Origin: Rhizobiaceae bacterium
GTDB lineage: Bacteria > Pseudomonadota > Alphaproteobacteria > Rhizobiales > Rhizobiaceae
Assembly: GCA_029233925.1 (NCBI GenBank)
Contig: JARGOX010000005.1
Location: forward strand, 62,001 to 126,000
Direction: 5' to 3'
Length of the DNA: 64,000 nt
Numbering within the stretch: position 1 is the first letter of the stretch; every line of letters starts with the position of its first letter. The notes below the pieces were generated by a model that saw nothing but the letters and a program-made list of their open reading frames with translations, ran no database searches and was not told the DNA's origin. A program made the position numbers and the translations under genes. Positions 16,204 to 23,862 of the stretch are shown one piece after another.

Positions 16204-17049
16204 TCAGTTTTCGGCACGCACAACGGTTGCCCGCACCGAGGCTTTCACCTGTGGCGCATCGCGGAAACTGACGTTCAGTATGGCCGTGCCTGCGCCCTTG
16301 CCGGTTGACGTCAATTGCGCTGCGTATTTCCCCTTTGACGGATCATTGCTGTCAATGTCCCACCAGACGACCTCGATAATATCATTGGGATCACCCGACA
16401 CATCGTCGAAAATGATGTTGTCTGCGGCCTGTTTCTTGTAATCATAGTCGTTTGAGGTGCCGTCCGAGAATTCGACAACCAGATAGATGGCCGGATTTTT
16501 GTCGAGGCCCTGCACCGTAAAGGCGCGATCTTCGCGGCTGATCGGAATGCGGTCCGACTGCAAACTCAGCGTGGCCGAAACCGGCGCGATCACGTCTGCG
16601 TCAGCGGAATCGCGCCCGTAGCGGGCAAAAACCTCCAGGCCCAGATCCCCGCCACAAGGCCATGTACGCAGGGTAAATTCATCCTTGCCGGTCCATTCAA
16701 TGCGGGCGGTTCCCCATTCCGTCGCAACATCACCATTGCCATCCTTGATCGCATAGTCGCAGGGCGTGGCGATTTCCTCAGGCATGTCGACCCTGAAATA
16801 GCCGTCATAGGTGCCCTTCGACCAGTCGCCACGGTTTGCCTGCGGGTTCTTGATGAAAAAGATGACCTCCCCTTCTTCATTTGGCCAGAGCCAGATGGTG
16901 TCCTCGCCCTGGGCTTTCTCGTAGGTGATCTCACCCCATTTGTCGCCATTCGCACCGAACAGATCATAAAAGCCGTCGGCCCAGACGGAACTCGAAAAGG
17001 CCAGCACAATTGTGGCTGAAAGGCCCAGAATTTTACTTAGCAAATGCAT
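16204..17049 (-). CDS. Secreted protein of unknown function
   Basis: The 281-residue product starts at ATG 17049, five bases after GGAGG; an ATG 12 bases earlier overlaps that ribosome site and is unlikely. MHLLSKILGLSATIVLAFSS followed by SVWAD is a Sec signal peptide with cleavage near WA-D. The mature protein is acidic and rich in Trp, Asp and Gly (DLFGANGDKWGEITY, WLWPNEEGEVIFFIKN). It ends with a beta-sandwich-like stretch (LTSTGKGAGTAILNVSFRD) that recalls Ig-like Big_2 repeats. No enzyme motif was recognised. It lies 35 bp downstream of a lipoprotein gene on the same strand, suggesting a two-gene unit. Confidence 0.7.
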   Translation of the reverse strand: MHLLSKILGLSATIVLAFSSSVWADGFYDLFGANGDKWGEITYEKAQGEDTIWLWPNEEGEVIFFIKNPQANRGDWSKGTYDGYFRVDMPEEIATPCDYAIKDGNGDVATEWGTARIEWTGKDEFTLRTWPCGGDLGLEVFARYGRDSADADVIAPVSATLSLQSDRIPISREDRAFTVQGLDKNPAIYLVVEFSDGTSNDYDYKKQAADNIIFDDVSGDPNDIIEVVWWDIDSNDPSKGKYAAQLTSTGKGAGTAILNVSFRDAPQVKASVRATVVRAEN

Positions 17050-17084
17050 GCGTTCCTCCATTTATTGTTTGTTTTATCCGGGGT

Positions 17085-17663
17085 CTAACCGCCCGTGTGC
17101 AGGTCGGACAGCAGCTGCCGCAGTGCCGTGCTTTGTTCCTCACCCAGACGGTCCCTGCCGCAGACGTAGTCACTCAGCTCTTCGCCATCCCAGGCATGTT
17201 TGTCTATCAGGCAGGGGTCGACGGCGATTTCACGGCAAATCTTCATTGGGTTCCGGTGAAAATTGACCTTTGAAAAAACCGCCTCGACTTCGCTCGCCTC
17301 TGTCGCTTGTAATGTTCTTGGCGGCAGGACCTTGGGGCGAAAACAGCCCTCCTGAGCCGCAACACCGTCTTCGCAGTCTGTCGAGTCAGGGCCTGCAAGG
17401 GCCAGAATGGAGGAGGCGAAGATCATCGACCCCTCATCCGTGCGGTTGATCTGCGAGGAAAATACCCGGTCCGTGTCCCCACAAAAACCAAGCCCGGGCG
17501 CCTGTCGGAAGCTATAGGTCTGGAACGAGGAATAGTCCTGCGACGTGAGATCGCCAGGAAAACAACCGGCGAGCGTCAGTGCAAACAAAGCTGTAGCCAG
17601 CACCCGTGTCGTGCAGGGGCACCGAGCCGCAAGGGCCCCACGAAGGTTCAGTTTTTCTGACAT
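17085..17663 (-). CDS. Predicted lipoprotein of unknown function
   Basis: The start at ATG 17663 gives MSEKLNLRGALAARCPC and then a hydrophobic stretch ending in the lipobox LTLAGC, so the mature protein begins at a lipidated Cys. The rest is about 150 residues with several Cys (GFCGDTDR, DSTDCEDG, GCFRP, ICREIAVDPCLID), suggesting disulfides in the periplasm. No known family was recognised. It shares a strand and probably a transcript with the secreted protein at 16204-17049. A longer start at 17705 would place the lipobox about 48 residues in, which is atypical. Confidence 0.65.
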   Translation of the reverse strand: MSEKLNLRGALAARCPCTTRVLATALFALTLAGCFPGDLTSQDYSSFQTYSFRQAPGLGFCGDTDRVFSSQINRTDEGSMIFASSILALAGPDSTDCEDGVAAQEGCFRPKVLPPRTLQATEASEVEAVFSKVNFHRNPMKICREIAVDPCLIDKHAWDGEELSDYVCGRDRLGEEQSTALRQLLSDLHTGG

Positions 17664-17867
17664 CAGGGCACCCCATTCAGCAGACCATAGCCCTTGAGGC
17701 AGCAAGGTACAACGACCTTACGCAGGCTTGTAATTCTTTTGGGGTTGTTTAGGTTTTGCGTATCCGCAGATAGAACGGGCGGGCTTTTCCTATGTGCCCA
17801 AGCTTTTTCTGAATACAATTACCGTTGGCGATGAATAACGTCAGACTGGCAGGAGGAATTGGCAGGC

Positions 17868-18230
17868 ATGAAATACAAGAACATCCCTGCGGCAATCCAT
17901 AATCTGGGAGACAGTTTTCTCAGTTCAATGAACTACATTGATGGCGGATACGTGATTGATGATATGACGGACATCCATCAGGAGGGGCATGGGGTTTCCA
18001 TAGACTGGATCCGCGCAGAATTTCATCCAAAATCCAGAATGACGGATCGGATTGGCAGGAGTCTGGAATATTATCATGCGGGCCTTGCCAATCACTTTCA
18101 CAATCTCAATGTTGACCTCAGTCGGCTTGAATCCGTGACGTTTTGCTGGCCGGTAAAAGGGCGCAAATCTATGGAAGCGACCGATGACCGTGGGAAGCAC
18201 TACAAAATTTATGTTCGGGAATTCAAGTAA
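17868..18230 (+). CDS. Hypothetical protein
   Basis: A 120-residue product starting at ATG 17868 with AGGAGG at 17851-17856; a TTG at 17859 sits too close to that site. The sequence (MKYKNIPAAIHNLGDSFLSS, ISWIRAEF-like and LEYYHAGLANHF segments) has no signal peptide, no membrane segment and no domain I recognise. Aromatic and charged residues are well distributed, and the start has a strong ribosome site, so it is probably a real soluble protein. It stands alone between the lipoprotein and the ParDE pair. Confidence 0.55.
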   Translation: MKYKNIPAAIHNLGDSFLSSMNYIDGGYVIDDMTDIHQEGHGVSIDWIRAEFHPKSRMTDRIGRSLEYYHAGLANHFHNLNVDLSRLESVTFCWPVKGRKSMEATDDRGKHYKIYVREFK

Positions 18231-18287
18231 GCCCAGTGTTCAATCCCGCATCGTGGGGTGATTTCAAACCGTTGGAAATGGCGTTAA

Positions 18288-18317
18288 TTGACAATGATTG
18301 CCAAATTCTACCATAAT
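18288..18317 (+). promoter_or_regulatory. Predicted sigma-70 promoter of parDE
   Basis: TTGACA at 18288-18293, an 18-bp spacer and CATAAT at 18312-18317, followed by a GAAGGAG-type ribosome site before the ATG at 18338. TA operons of this family usually autorepress here, though no clear palindrome was seen. Confidence 0.55.
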
Positions 18318-18337
18318 TTCATTGAAGGAGATCTGCG

Positions 18338-18589
18338 ATGGCAACCATGAATGTATCACTTCCAAATCCAATGAAGGACTGGGTGGAAGCGCAGGCGAAG
18401 ACGGGACGCTATTCCAATGCGAGCGATTATGTGCGCGATCTGATCCGCCGGGATCAGGAACGCAATGACAGGATTGCCGCCATGCAGCGTCTTGTCGATG
18501 AAGGCCTGGAAAGCGGGGTCGGGGAGCGATCAAAGGAGGCTTTGTTTGCGGAAGCTCAGGCGCGGCTTGAGGCCAGCGTCAACGATTGA
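18338..18589 (+). CDS. parD: ParD-family antitoxin
   Basis: 83 residues. MATMNVSLPNPMKDWVEAQA followed by KTGRYSNASDYVRDLIRRDQ is the ribbon-helix-helix of ParD/CopG antitoxins, which binds DNA as a dimer. The charged C-terminal helix (AAMQRLVDEGLESG onward) normally wraps the toxin. It lies directly upstream of the toxin, with the stop only two bases before the toxin ATG, so the pair is translationally coupled. It would neutralise ParE and autoregulate the operon. A 55-bp relic of this gene's end is found at 39006-39060. Confidence 0.9.
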   Translation: MATMNVSLPNPMKDWVEAQAKTGRYSNASDYVRDLIRRDQERNDRIAAMQRLVDEGLESGVGERSKEALFAEAQARLEASVND

Positions 18590-18591
18590 CG

Positions 18592-18885
18592 ATGGGTTTT
18601 CGCCTTACCCATGAAGCTGAAAGGGATATCATCGGCCTTGCTGAGGCGGGCTTGCGCCTGTTCGGTCAAGCCCAAGCCAGACAATATCATGAAGAATTGT
18701 TCGACAGGTTCGAACTGATCGCGGCCAATCCCCGCATGGCGCGAGAACGCCATGACGTTTCGCCGCCGGTGCGTATCCATCCCTTCAAGGCGCATTTGAT
18801 CGTCTACGTGGTTGAGAACGGGGACAATATTCTTGTCGTGCGTGTACGACACGGACACGAGGACTGGGCAGGCGACCCTTGGTAA
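18592..18885 (+). CDS. parE: ParE-family toxin
   Basis: 97 residues. GFRLTHEAERDIIGLAEAG followed by FGQAQARQYHEELFDRFELI and ANPRMARERHDVSPPVRIHP, then a short beta-hairpin (AHLIVYVVENGDNILVVRVRH), is the RelE/ParE fold. ParE members poison DNA gyrase, and this copy has the usual length. ATG 18592 is chosen, with a TTG at 18586 in the same frame. The pair may be chromosomal or island-borne. Its presence next to degraded sequence suggests past mobility. Confidence 0.9.
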   Translation: MGFRLTHEAERDIIGLAEAGLRLFGQAQARQYHEELFDRFELIAANPRMARERHDVSPPVRIHPFKAHLIVYVVENGDNILVVRVRHGHEDWAGDPW

Positions 18886-18989
18886 TCGCCCGATCCCTAT
18901 CTCCAGGCCTCCAACACAACAGTCGACGCACTGACCAGTCCTATATCCGACGCCGAATCGACCCGCGGCCAGGAACTGGCAGCATTTCA

Positions 18990-19183
18990 AGACATGCCGT
19001 ATCAATTTTAGGGGAGATCACCGGCAACGACAGAAAGCCGTGGATCATGCCGTCGTTGAGCGTCAGTTCGACGTCGATGCCACTGGCAGTCCGGGCGGCC
19101 ATGGCTTTGCCATGGGCAAGCGAAACAATCTCGACATCGTCTTCGCTCGCAAGACAGGTCCGCAAGCGCAGGGTCCTCTGCAC
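18990..19183 (-). pseudogene. Fragment of an alpha/beta-hydrolase-3 (esterase) C-terminus
   Basis: The reverse frame reads SEDDVEIVSLAHGKAMAART, then IDVELTLNDGMIHGFLSLP. In HSL-type esterases the end reads G-VEL-YEGMIHGF with the catalytic His, which is what this resembles. No start, no GDSAG block and no Ser nucleophile remain, so it is a remnant. The match is by motif only. Confidence 0.4.
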
Positions 19184-19271
19184 AGCCCGTTTGTGGAGCA
19201 GCTGGTATCCGCCGGATTATAAACGGTTTTGAAGGGAACGTTTTCTCAGCAAGATTTCGGAGTGAATTCAG

Positions 19272-19427
19272 ATGCAGAAGCCACGTTTCCGCGTCACGCA
19301 GATCATGGGATATTGGCCCAGGCAGAAAATGAGCGGCTTCGGCGCACGTTTGCAGTCATTTTTCCGTCCAGAAGACGGAGGGTTAAACCAAATGGTGGAT
19401 ATCAAGGCGACTGGTCGATATTCATGA
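19272..19427 (+). CDS. Possible small ORF of 51 residues
   Basis: An ATG nine bases after CGGAG opens a basic peptide (MQKPRFRVTQIMGYWPRQKM onward) that ends in a TGA overlapping the ATG of the next ORF. No family recognised. Support is only the ribosome site and the coupled junction. Confidence 0.25.
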   Translation: MQKPRFRVTQIMGYWPRQKMSGFGARLQSFFRPEDGGLNQMVDIKATGRYS

Positions 19428-19528
19428 CACGGCCCTTGTCGCTGCTGCTGCCTGCTTTCGCTCTACTGGCGCCATTCCTCATACCCGGCTTCGTGCGCCG
19501 TCGCAAAGGAGCCTTTGGCGCCGAATGA
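19424..19528 (+). CDS. Possible 34-residue membrane peptide
   Basis: Starts by ATGA overlap with the preceding small ORF. MTRPLSLLLPAFALLAPFLI then PGFVRRRKGAFGAE is one hydrophobic helix followed by a positively charged tail, a typical single-span small membrane protein. It could equally be a remnant of a signal sequence. Confidence 0.25.
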   Translation: MTRPLSLLLPAFALLAPFLIPGFVRRRKGAFGAE

Positions 19529-19630
19529 TGTTCGCCTTGCGGCATTGCATTGCCTCGGCGAATCAAAGGGTCGGCGCGATGGACGCGCCCAGCGCGCAGC
19601 GCCACAAATATCCTGACTTCAACACGATTC

Positions 19631-19666
19631 CACACCCAGTGCAGGCATTTGCCGTCACTGGGTGTG
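19631..19666. repeat. Perfect 11-bp inverted repeat downstream of the ABC operon
   Basis: CACACCCAGTG and CACTGGGTGTG are separated by 14 bases, 40 bp beyond the stop of the flavin reductase-like gene. It is a candidate transcript-end hairpin for the minus-strand operon, but no T-run follows. Confidence 0.4.
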
Positions 19667-19705
19667 ATCTTGGCCCGCCGCAATGTTGGGCACAAACGGC
19701 AAATT

Positions 19706-20347
19706 TCAGGAACCGGTTTCGGTCTGTTTTTCTGTCAGTTTTTCCATCAGGACTTCAGCAGCAGGCATTGTCTTGAACCGCCCCAGCCCAGCGTAATTCG
19801 GTCCGCCGATGCGGGCCAGCGGATCGAGCTCCCGCGTATCAATCTTTGCATTGCGCACCAGATCGTCCCGCACGTGGTATTTCAGGATATCGCCGACAAA
19901 AATCGCGCTGTCGGCATCATCGTATTGAATACGGTCCCGCAGCCTACATTCCATCGCCGCTACAACATTTTTTAGTCGGGGCGTCTTGATGATTGTACAG
20001 GGCACGGTTTCGAGCTGCAGCAATTCGGTCTCGCTCTTTCCATGGGGAAGCGCGGCGGACGAGGCGTGCACCGTTTCCATGAACTCATAGCTGGCTATGT
20101 TAACGACGAATTCCTTGCGGGACAGGATGTTGCTGTAGGTGTCCTTGCGCTGCCCTTCACGTGTCCCGATGCTGACCATCAGCATCGGTGGCTCGTGGGT
20201 CATCAGGTTGAAAGCCGAAAACGGTGCCAGATTTATCGTTCCATCGTCACAGAGAGTTGTGATCCATGCGATCGGCCGCGGAACGATCAAGCCTGTGATC
20301 AGCTTGTAGTTTTCTTCCGGCGTATGATGTTTCGGATCAATCTCCAT
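19706..20347 (-). CDS. Flavin reductase-like (FMN-binding split-barrel) protein
   Basis: 213 residues of the DIM6/NTAB flavin reductase-like family. The N-terminal HHTPEENYKLITGLIVPRPI, then AWITTLCDDGTINLAPFSAF and an F-VNIAS motif, form the FMN-binding split barrel. These proteins bind FMN or deliver reduced flavin to partners. It is the last gene of the minus-strand operon, and its ATG overlaps the LivF stop (TAATG), so it is co-translated with the transporter. It may reduce flavin or the imported substrate for the catabolic enzymes upstream; no monooxygenase partner is visible in the operon. Confidence 0.85.
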   Translation of the reverse strand: MEIDPKHHTPEENYKLITGLIVPRPIAWITTLCDDGTINLAPFSAFNLMTHEPPMLMVSIGTREGQRKDTYSNILSRKEFVVNIASYEFMETVHASSAALPHGKSETELLQLETVPCTIIKTPRLKNVVAAMECRLRDRIQYDDADSAIFVGDILKYHVRDDLVRNAKIDTRELDPLARIGGPNYAGLGRFKTMPAAEVLMEKLTEKQTETGS

Positions 20348-21120
20348 TACAGCGCTCCCAGCGATAGATATTTGTTTGAAGTCTCAGAGTCTGCCAGCAG
20401 CTCTTCCATGGTGCCCGAATAGACGATGGCGCCCTTCTCGATCATATAGATGCGGTCGGAAACCTGGCGGGCGAAGTGAAGGTTTTGTTCGGAAAGCAAA
20501 ATCGACACGCCTGCCGCTTTCAATGTGTGAATCAGGGAAACCATCTGCTCGATGATCACCGGCGCAACACCTTCCGAAGGCTCGTCGAGCAGGACCAGAT
20601 AGGGATTTCCCATCAGTGTGCGTGCCACGGTCAGCATCTGTTGCTCGCCGCCGCTCATTCGACCGGCCGGCATATGCCGTCTTTCAGCGAGGTTGGGGAA
20701 AAGATCAAACAGGTCTTCGGGGGTCCAGGGCGAAATTGCTGTCCCGTCAGGCCACCCGCGCGGCGGCTGCCGGCCGATGTCGAGATTCTCCAATACGGTG
20801 AGCTCAGTGAAGATGCGCCGGTCTTCCGGCACGAAGCCCAGACCCATCTGCGCGATGCGGTATGATGGTTCGCGCGTAATGTCCTGACCGAGAAAGTTGA
20901 CAGATCCCCGATAGCGCTCGAGGATCCCCATCACAGAGAGAAACGTCGTCGATTTGCCGGCGCCGTTGCGTCCCATCATTGCGACCACCTCGCCGCGGCG
21001 AACCTCGAAGTTCAGATCAAACAGGATCCTGGCCGCGCCATACCAGGCCGACAAGTTGGTAACCTTCAAGAGATACTCACCGGGTGTGGCGGGAATATTC
21101 GGAGCGCTCTCGTTGGTCAT
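20347..21120 (-). CDS. livF: LivF-type ABC transporter ATP-binding protein
   Basis: 257 residues. Walker A GRNGAGKST, ABC signature MSGGEQQMLTVAR and Walker B LVLLDEPSEGV are present. SEGVAPVIIEQM and the short D-loop/switch region (LLSEQNLHFA) are LivF hallmarks. It is one of two ATPases energising a HAAT-type importer. The ATG overlaps the LivG stop (ATGA). In this context the substrate is probably the compound degraded by the neighbouring enzymes, not an amino acid. Confidence 0.93.
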   Translation of the reverse strand: MTNESAPNIPATPGEYLLKVTNLSAWYGAARILFDLNFEVRRGEVVAMMGRNGAGKSTTFLSVMGILERYRGSVNFLGQDITREPSYRIAQMGLGFVPEDRRIFTELTVLENLDIGRQPPRGWPDGTAISPWTPEDLFDLFPNLAERRHMPAGRMSGGEQQMLTVARTLMGNPYLVLLDEPSEGVAPVIIEQMVSLIHTLKAAGVSILLSEQNLHFARQVSDRIYMIEKGAIVYSGTMEELLADSETSNKYLSLGAL

Positions 21121-21887
21121 GATGCCTGCCCCTCGGTTTCGAAGGTGTTGCCTGTGCCGAAATAGACTTCCTGCACTTTTGCATTTGCCCTTACCTCGGC
21201 GGGTGAGCCCTCCGCTATCAGTTCGCCGCGCGCCAGGACAACAATACGATCGGAATAGGCGAAAACCACATCCATGCTGTGTTCGGTAAAAAGCACGGAG
21301 AGCCCGTCTTCGAGAACCAGGCGTTTTGTCAGGGCCATGAGTTCATTTCGCTCCTGCGGCGCCATTCCAGCCGTCGGTTCGTCCATCAGCAAAAGCCGCG
21401 GCTTGTTAGCGAGCGCAACCGCCAACTCAAGCCGCTTCACATCACCATAAGCCATGTAGTTGCATGGTTTCTCAGCCTGATCGGTAAGCGCGACACGCTG
21501 GAGAAGCCCCAGCGCCTCGTCTCGGCAATAGTTGCGGCCCCAGCGCCAGAAGTTGAAGATTTTCCGGTCTCGCGACATCAGAGCAACCTGAACATTCTCA
21601 ATTGCAGTCATGGAACCGAACGGAAACGCAACCTGAAAGGTCCTGCCGACGCCAAGCCGCCAGATTTGTCTCGGCTGGAGCCCGCTCAGTTCAGTGCCCT
21701 CGAAGCGGACAGAGCCGGTATCCGCGTTGGTTTGACCGTTTATGATGTTGAACAAGGTCGACTTGCCGGCGCCGTTTGGCCCGATCAGCGCAAGCAATTC
21801 GCCGCTTTTCAGCGCAAACGAGATGTCATGATTGGCACGTACGCCGCCAAAGGATTTGCCGACATTCTGGACGGTGAGAAGTGTCAT
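21117..21887 (-). CDS. livG: LivG-type ABC transporter ATP-binding protein
   Basis: 256 residues from ATG 21887, which overlaps the permease stop (ATGA); the frame is open further upstream inside the permease, but MTLLTVQNVGKSFGGVRANH is the normal LivG start. Walker A GPNGAGKST, Walker B LLLMDEPTAGM and the LivG-specific long loop (MSRDRKIFNFWRWGR) with APQERNEL are visible. The signature region (YGDVKRLELAVALA) is variant, as is common in LivG. It pairs with LivF at 20347-21120. Confidence 0.93.
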   Translation of the reverse strand: MTLLTVQNVGKSFGGVRANHDISFALKSGELLALIGPNGAGKSTLFNIINGQTNADTGSVRFEGTELSGLQPRQIWRLGVGRTFQVAFPFGSMTAIENVQVALMSRDRKIFNFWRWGRNYCRDEALGLLQRVALTDQAEKPCNYMAYGDVKRLELAVALANKPRLLLMDEPTAGMAPQERNELMALTKRLVLEDGLSVLFTEHSMDVVFAYSDRIVVLARGELIAEGSPAEVRANAKVQEVYFGTGNTFETEGQAS

Positions 21888-23776
21888 TCCTTCGCCCTTT
21901 TCAAGGATTCGGTGAAGCGCAGCAAACTGGCTAGGCCCTGCGGCAAAACCAGCAGAAGGAAAATGGTGATGACACCCAGCACCGCGCGCCAATATTCCGC
22001 GTTGTAACCGATCGTGTCACGCAGCCAAACGAAGACCACTGCCCCCAGCATGCCGCCGCCGATCGCATATTCACCACCGAGAACGACCATGACCAGGCCT
22101 TCAATTGATCGGGAGGCCGACAGGATTTCCGGCGATACACTGCCCTTGGAAAGGGCATAGAGCGCTCCGGCGATGCCTGCGACCGATGCGGCAAGCAGAA
22201 AGGATTGCCATTGCAGCCGGCTGACATCCATGCCGATGGATTCGGCTCTGATGGCCGAATCCCTTGCTGCACGCAATGCGTAGCCGAAGGGCGAAAACAG
22301 CGTCCGGTAAAGAAATGCGAGGGAAACAATGAGGCAGCCGACGGCGAGGTAGTAGAAGGCGTCACGGCCGCCGAACAAACCTTCCGGCCAAACACCGGTA
22401 ATGCCGTTCTCACCACCCGCGAGCCCCTCGAACTGGTAGAACACGGCCCAGACGATCTGCGCAAAGGCAAGCGTCAGCATGGCCAGATAGACACCCGACA
22501 AGCGCACAGAGAACCAGCCGAGGACAATCGCACCCACAACAGCGCCGCCAACACCCACCACCAGGGCAAGCTCCAGCGGCAGATTCCAGTAGCCGACAAT
22601 TGCTGCGGCGGCATAGGCGCCAAGGCCGAAATAGGCTGCGTGACCGAAGGAATGCATGCCTCCCGGTCCCATCAGCAATTGAAGGCTCGTCGCAAACATC
22701 ACCATGATGATTATTTCCAGCATGAGGATAGGCATATAGGGAAAGCTGCCGCGCAACTGCGGGACGATGGCGAACGCCACCAGGATGATCGCGGCCAGGA
22801 TCCAGCCACGGGCTCTCAGCGGCGCGATCAGCATCGAAGAGGTCAGATTTCGGGTGTGGCGCAACAGGGCAGGCCTGGTGCCCATGAGCCCGTAGGGTCG
22901 AAAGATCAGAACAACAGCCATGACAACGAACTCCACCACAATCGTGAATTTCGACAGCGAGATGGCGAACGGACCAATTTCGAGGATACCGATCCACAAG
23001 CAAACAGCCTTGACCTGAGCCACAAGAATTGCGGCGATGAATGCGCCTGGCAATGAGCCCAGACCACCGACAACGACCACCACGAATGCTGACGTGATCG
23101 CGTGCACGTCCATTTCAAGACTCGCCGGCTCCCGGGGAATCTGAAGCGCGCCCCCCATACCGGCGACAAATGCGCCAAGCACGAAAATCGAAGTGAAGAG
23201 CCAGGCCTGGTTGATCCCGAGAGCGGACACCATTTCGCGGTCCTGCGTCGCCGCCCGCACCAACCGGCCCCAGCGGGTACGGGTCACCAGCGCCCACAGC
23301 GCAGCGAGCGTCAGCGGTCCGGCGACAATGAGAAAAAGACTGTAGGTCGGAAACTGCCTGCCGAGAATATTGACGGCGCCCTCGAGCCCGGGGGCACGGG
23401 GACCAAGCAGGGGAACCGGTCCCCACAGATATAGCACCAGGTCCTGCACGATGAGCATGACCGCATAAGTGGCCAGAAGCTGAGTGAGTTCCGGAGCCCG
23501 GTAGATGCGGCGCAGAAGCGTCAGTTCGACCATCAGCCCGACCAGCGCGGACGCCACAGCCGCTATGATAATACCGGGCCAGAACCACATCGGATCGCCA
23601 AACCGTTCAACGACTGTGTAGGCCACATAGGCGCCGATCATGAAGAACGACCCATGGGCAAAATTGACGATACGGGTAACGCCGAAAATGATGGAAAGAC
23701 CGGCGGCAATCATGAACAGCGATGACGCTTCAGCAAATCCATTGAGAATTTGAACGATCAGACCGGAAAATCCCAT
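21884..23776 (-). CDS. Fused LivH-LivM ABC transporter permease
   Basis: A 630-residue permease in which the two HAAT membrane subunits are joined. The N-half (ILNGFAEASSLFMIAAGLSI, FGVTRIVNFAHGSFFMIGAY) is LivH-like, and the C-half from about residue 320 (LLMGPGGMHSFGHAAYFGLGAYAA, GITGVWPEGLFGG) is LivM-like. Both halves carry several hydrophobic spans. The ATG at 23776 starts MGFSGLIVQ; an upstream ATG at 23800 is less likely. Fusions of this kind occur in some alphaproteobacteria. It would form the channel of an importer fed by the periplasmic protein at 23863-25080. Confidence 0.9.
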   Translation of the reverse strand: MGFSGLIVQILNGFAEASSLFMIAAGLSIIFGVTRIVNFAHGSFFMIGAYVAYTVVERFGDPMWFWPGIIIAAVASALVGLMVELTLLRRIYRAPELTQLLATYAVMLIVQDLVLYLWGPVPLLGPRAPGLEGAVNILGRQFPTYSLFLIVAGPLTLAALWALVTRTRWGRLVRAATQDREMVSALGINQAWLFTSIFVLGAFVAGMGGALQIPREPASLEMDVHAITSAFVVVVVGGLGSLPGAFIAAILVAQVKAVCLWIGILEIGPFAISLSKFTIVVEFVVMAVVLIFRPYGLMGTRPALLRHTRNLTSSMLIAPLRARGWILAAIILVAFAIVPQLRGSFPYMPILMLEIIIMVMFATSLQLLMGPGGMHSFGHAAYFGLGAYAAAAIVGYWNLPLELALVVGVGGAVVGAIVLGWFSVRLSGVYLAMLTLAFAQIVWAVFYQFEGLAGGENGITGVWPEGLFGGRDAFYYLAVGCLIVSLAFLYRTLFSPFGYALRAARDSAIRAESIGMDVSRLQWQSFLLAASVAGIAGALYALSKGSVSPEILSASRSIEGLVMVVLGGEYAIGGGMLGAVVFVWLRDTIGYNAEYWRAVLGVITIFLLLVLPQGLASLLRFTESLKRAKE

Positions 23777-23862
23777 AGGTAAGCCTCGGAAGAGTAACAC
23801 TTTAAGACAATACCGGGGCTCGAAAGCCCCGGTCCGTGGCGTGAGCTATGCTCAGAGCGCGA

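Noticed and set aside
22205-23056. 283-codon plus-strand ORF
   Set aside because: Antisense to the fused Liv permease and rich in His/Gln/Arg, typical of a shadow frame.
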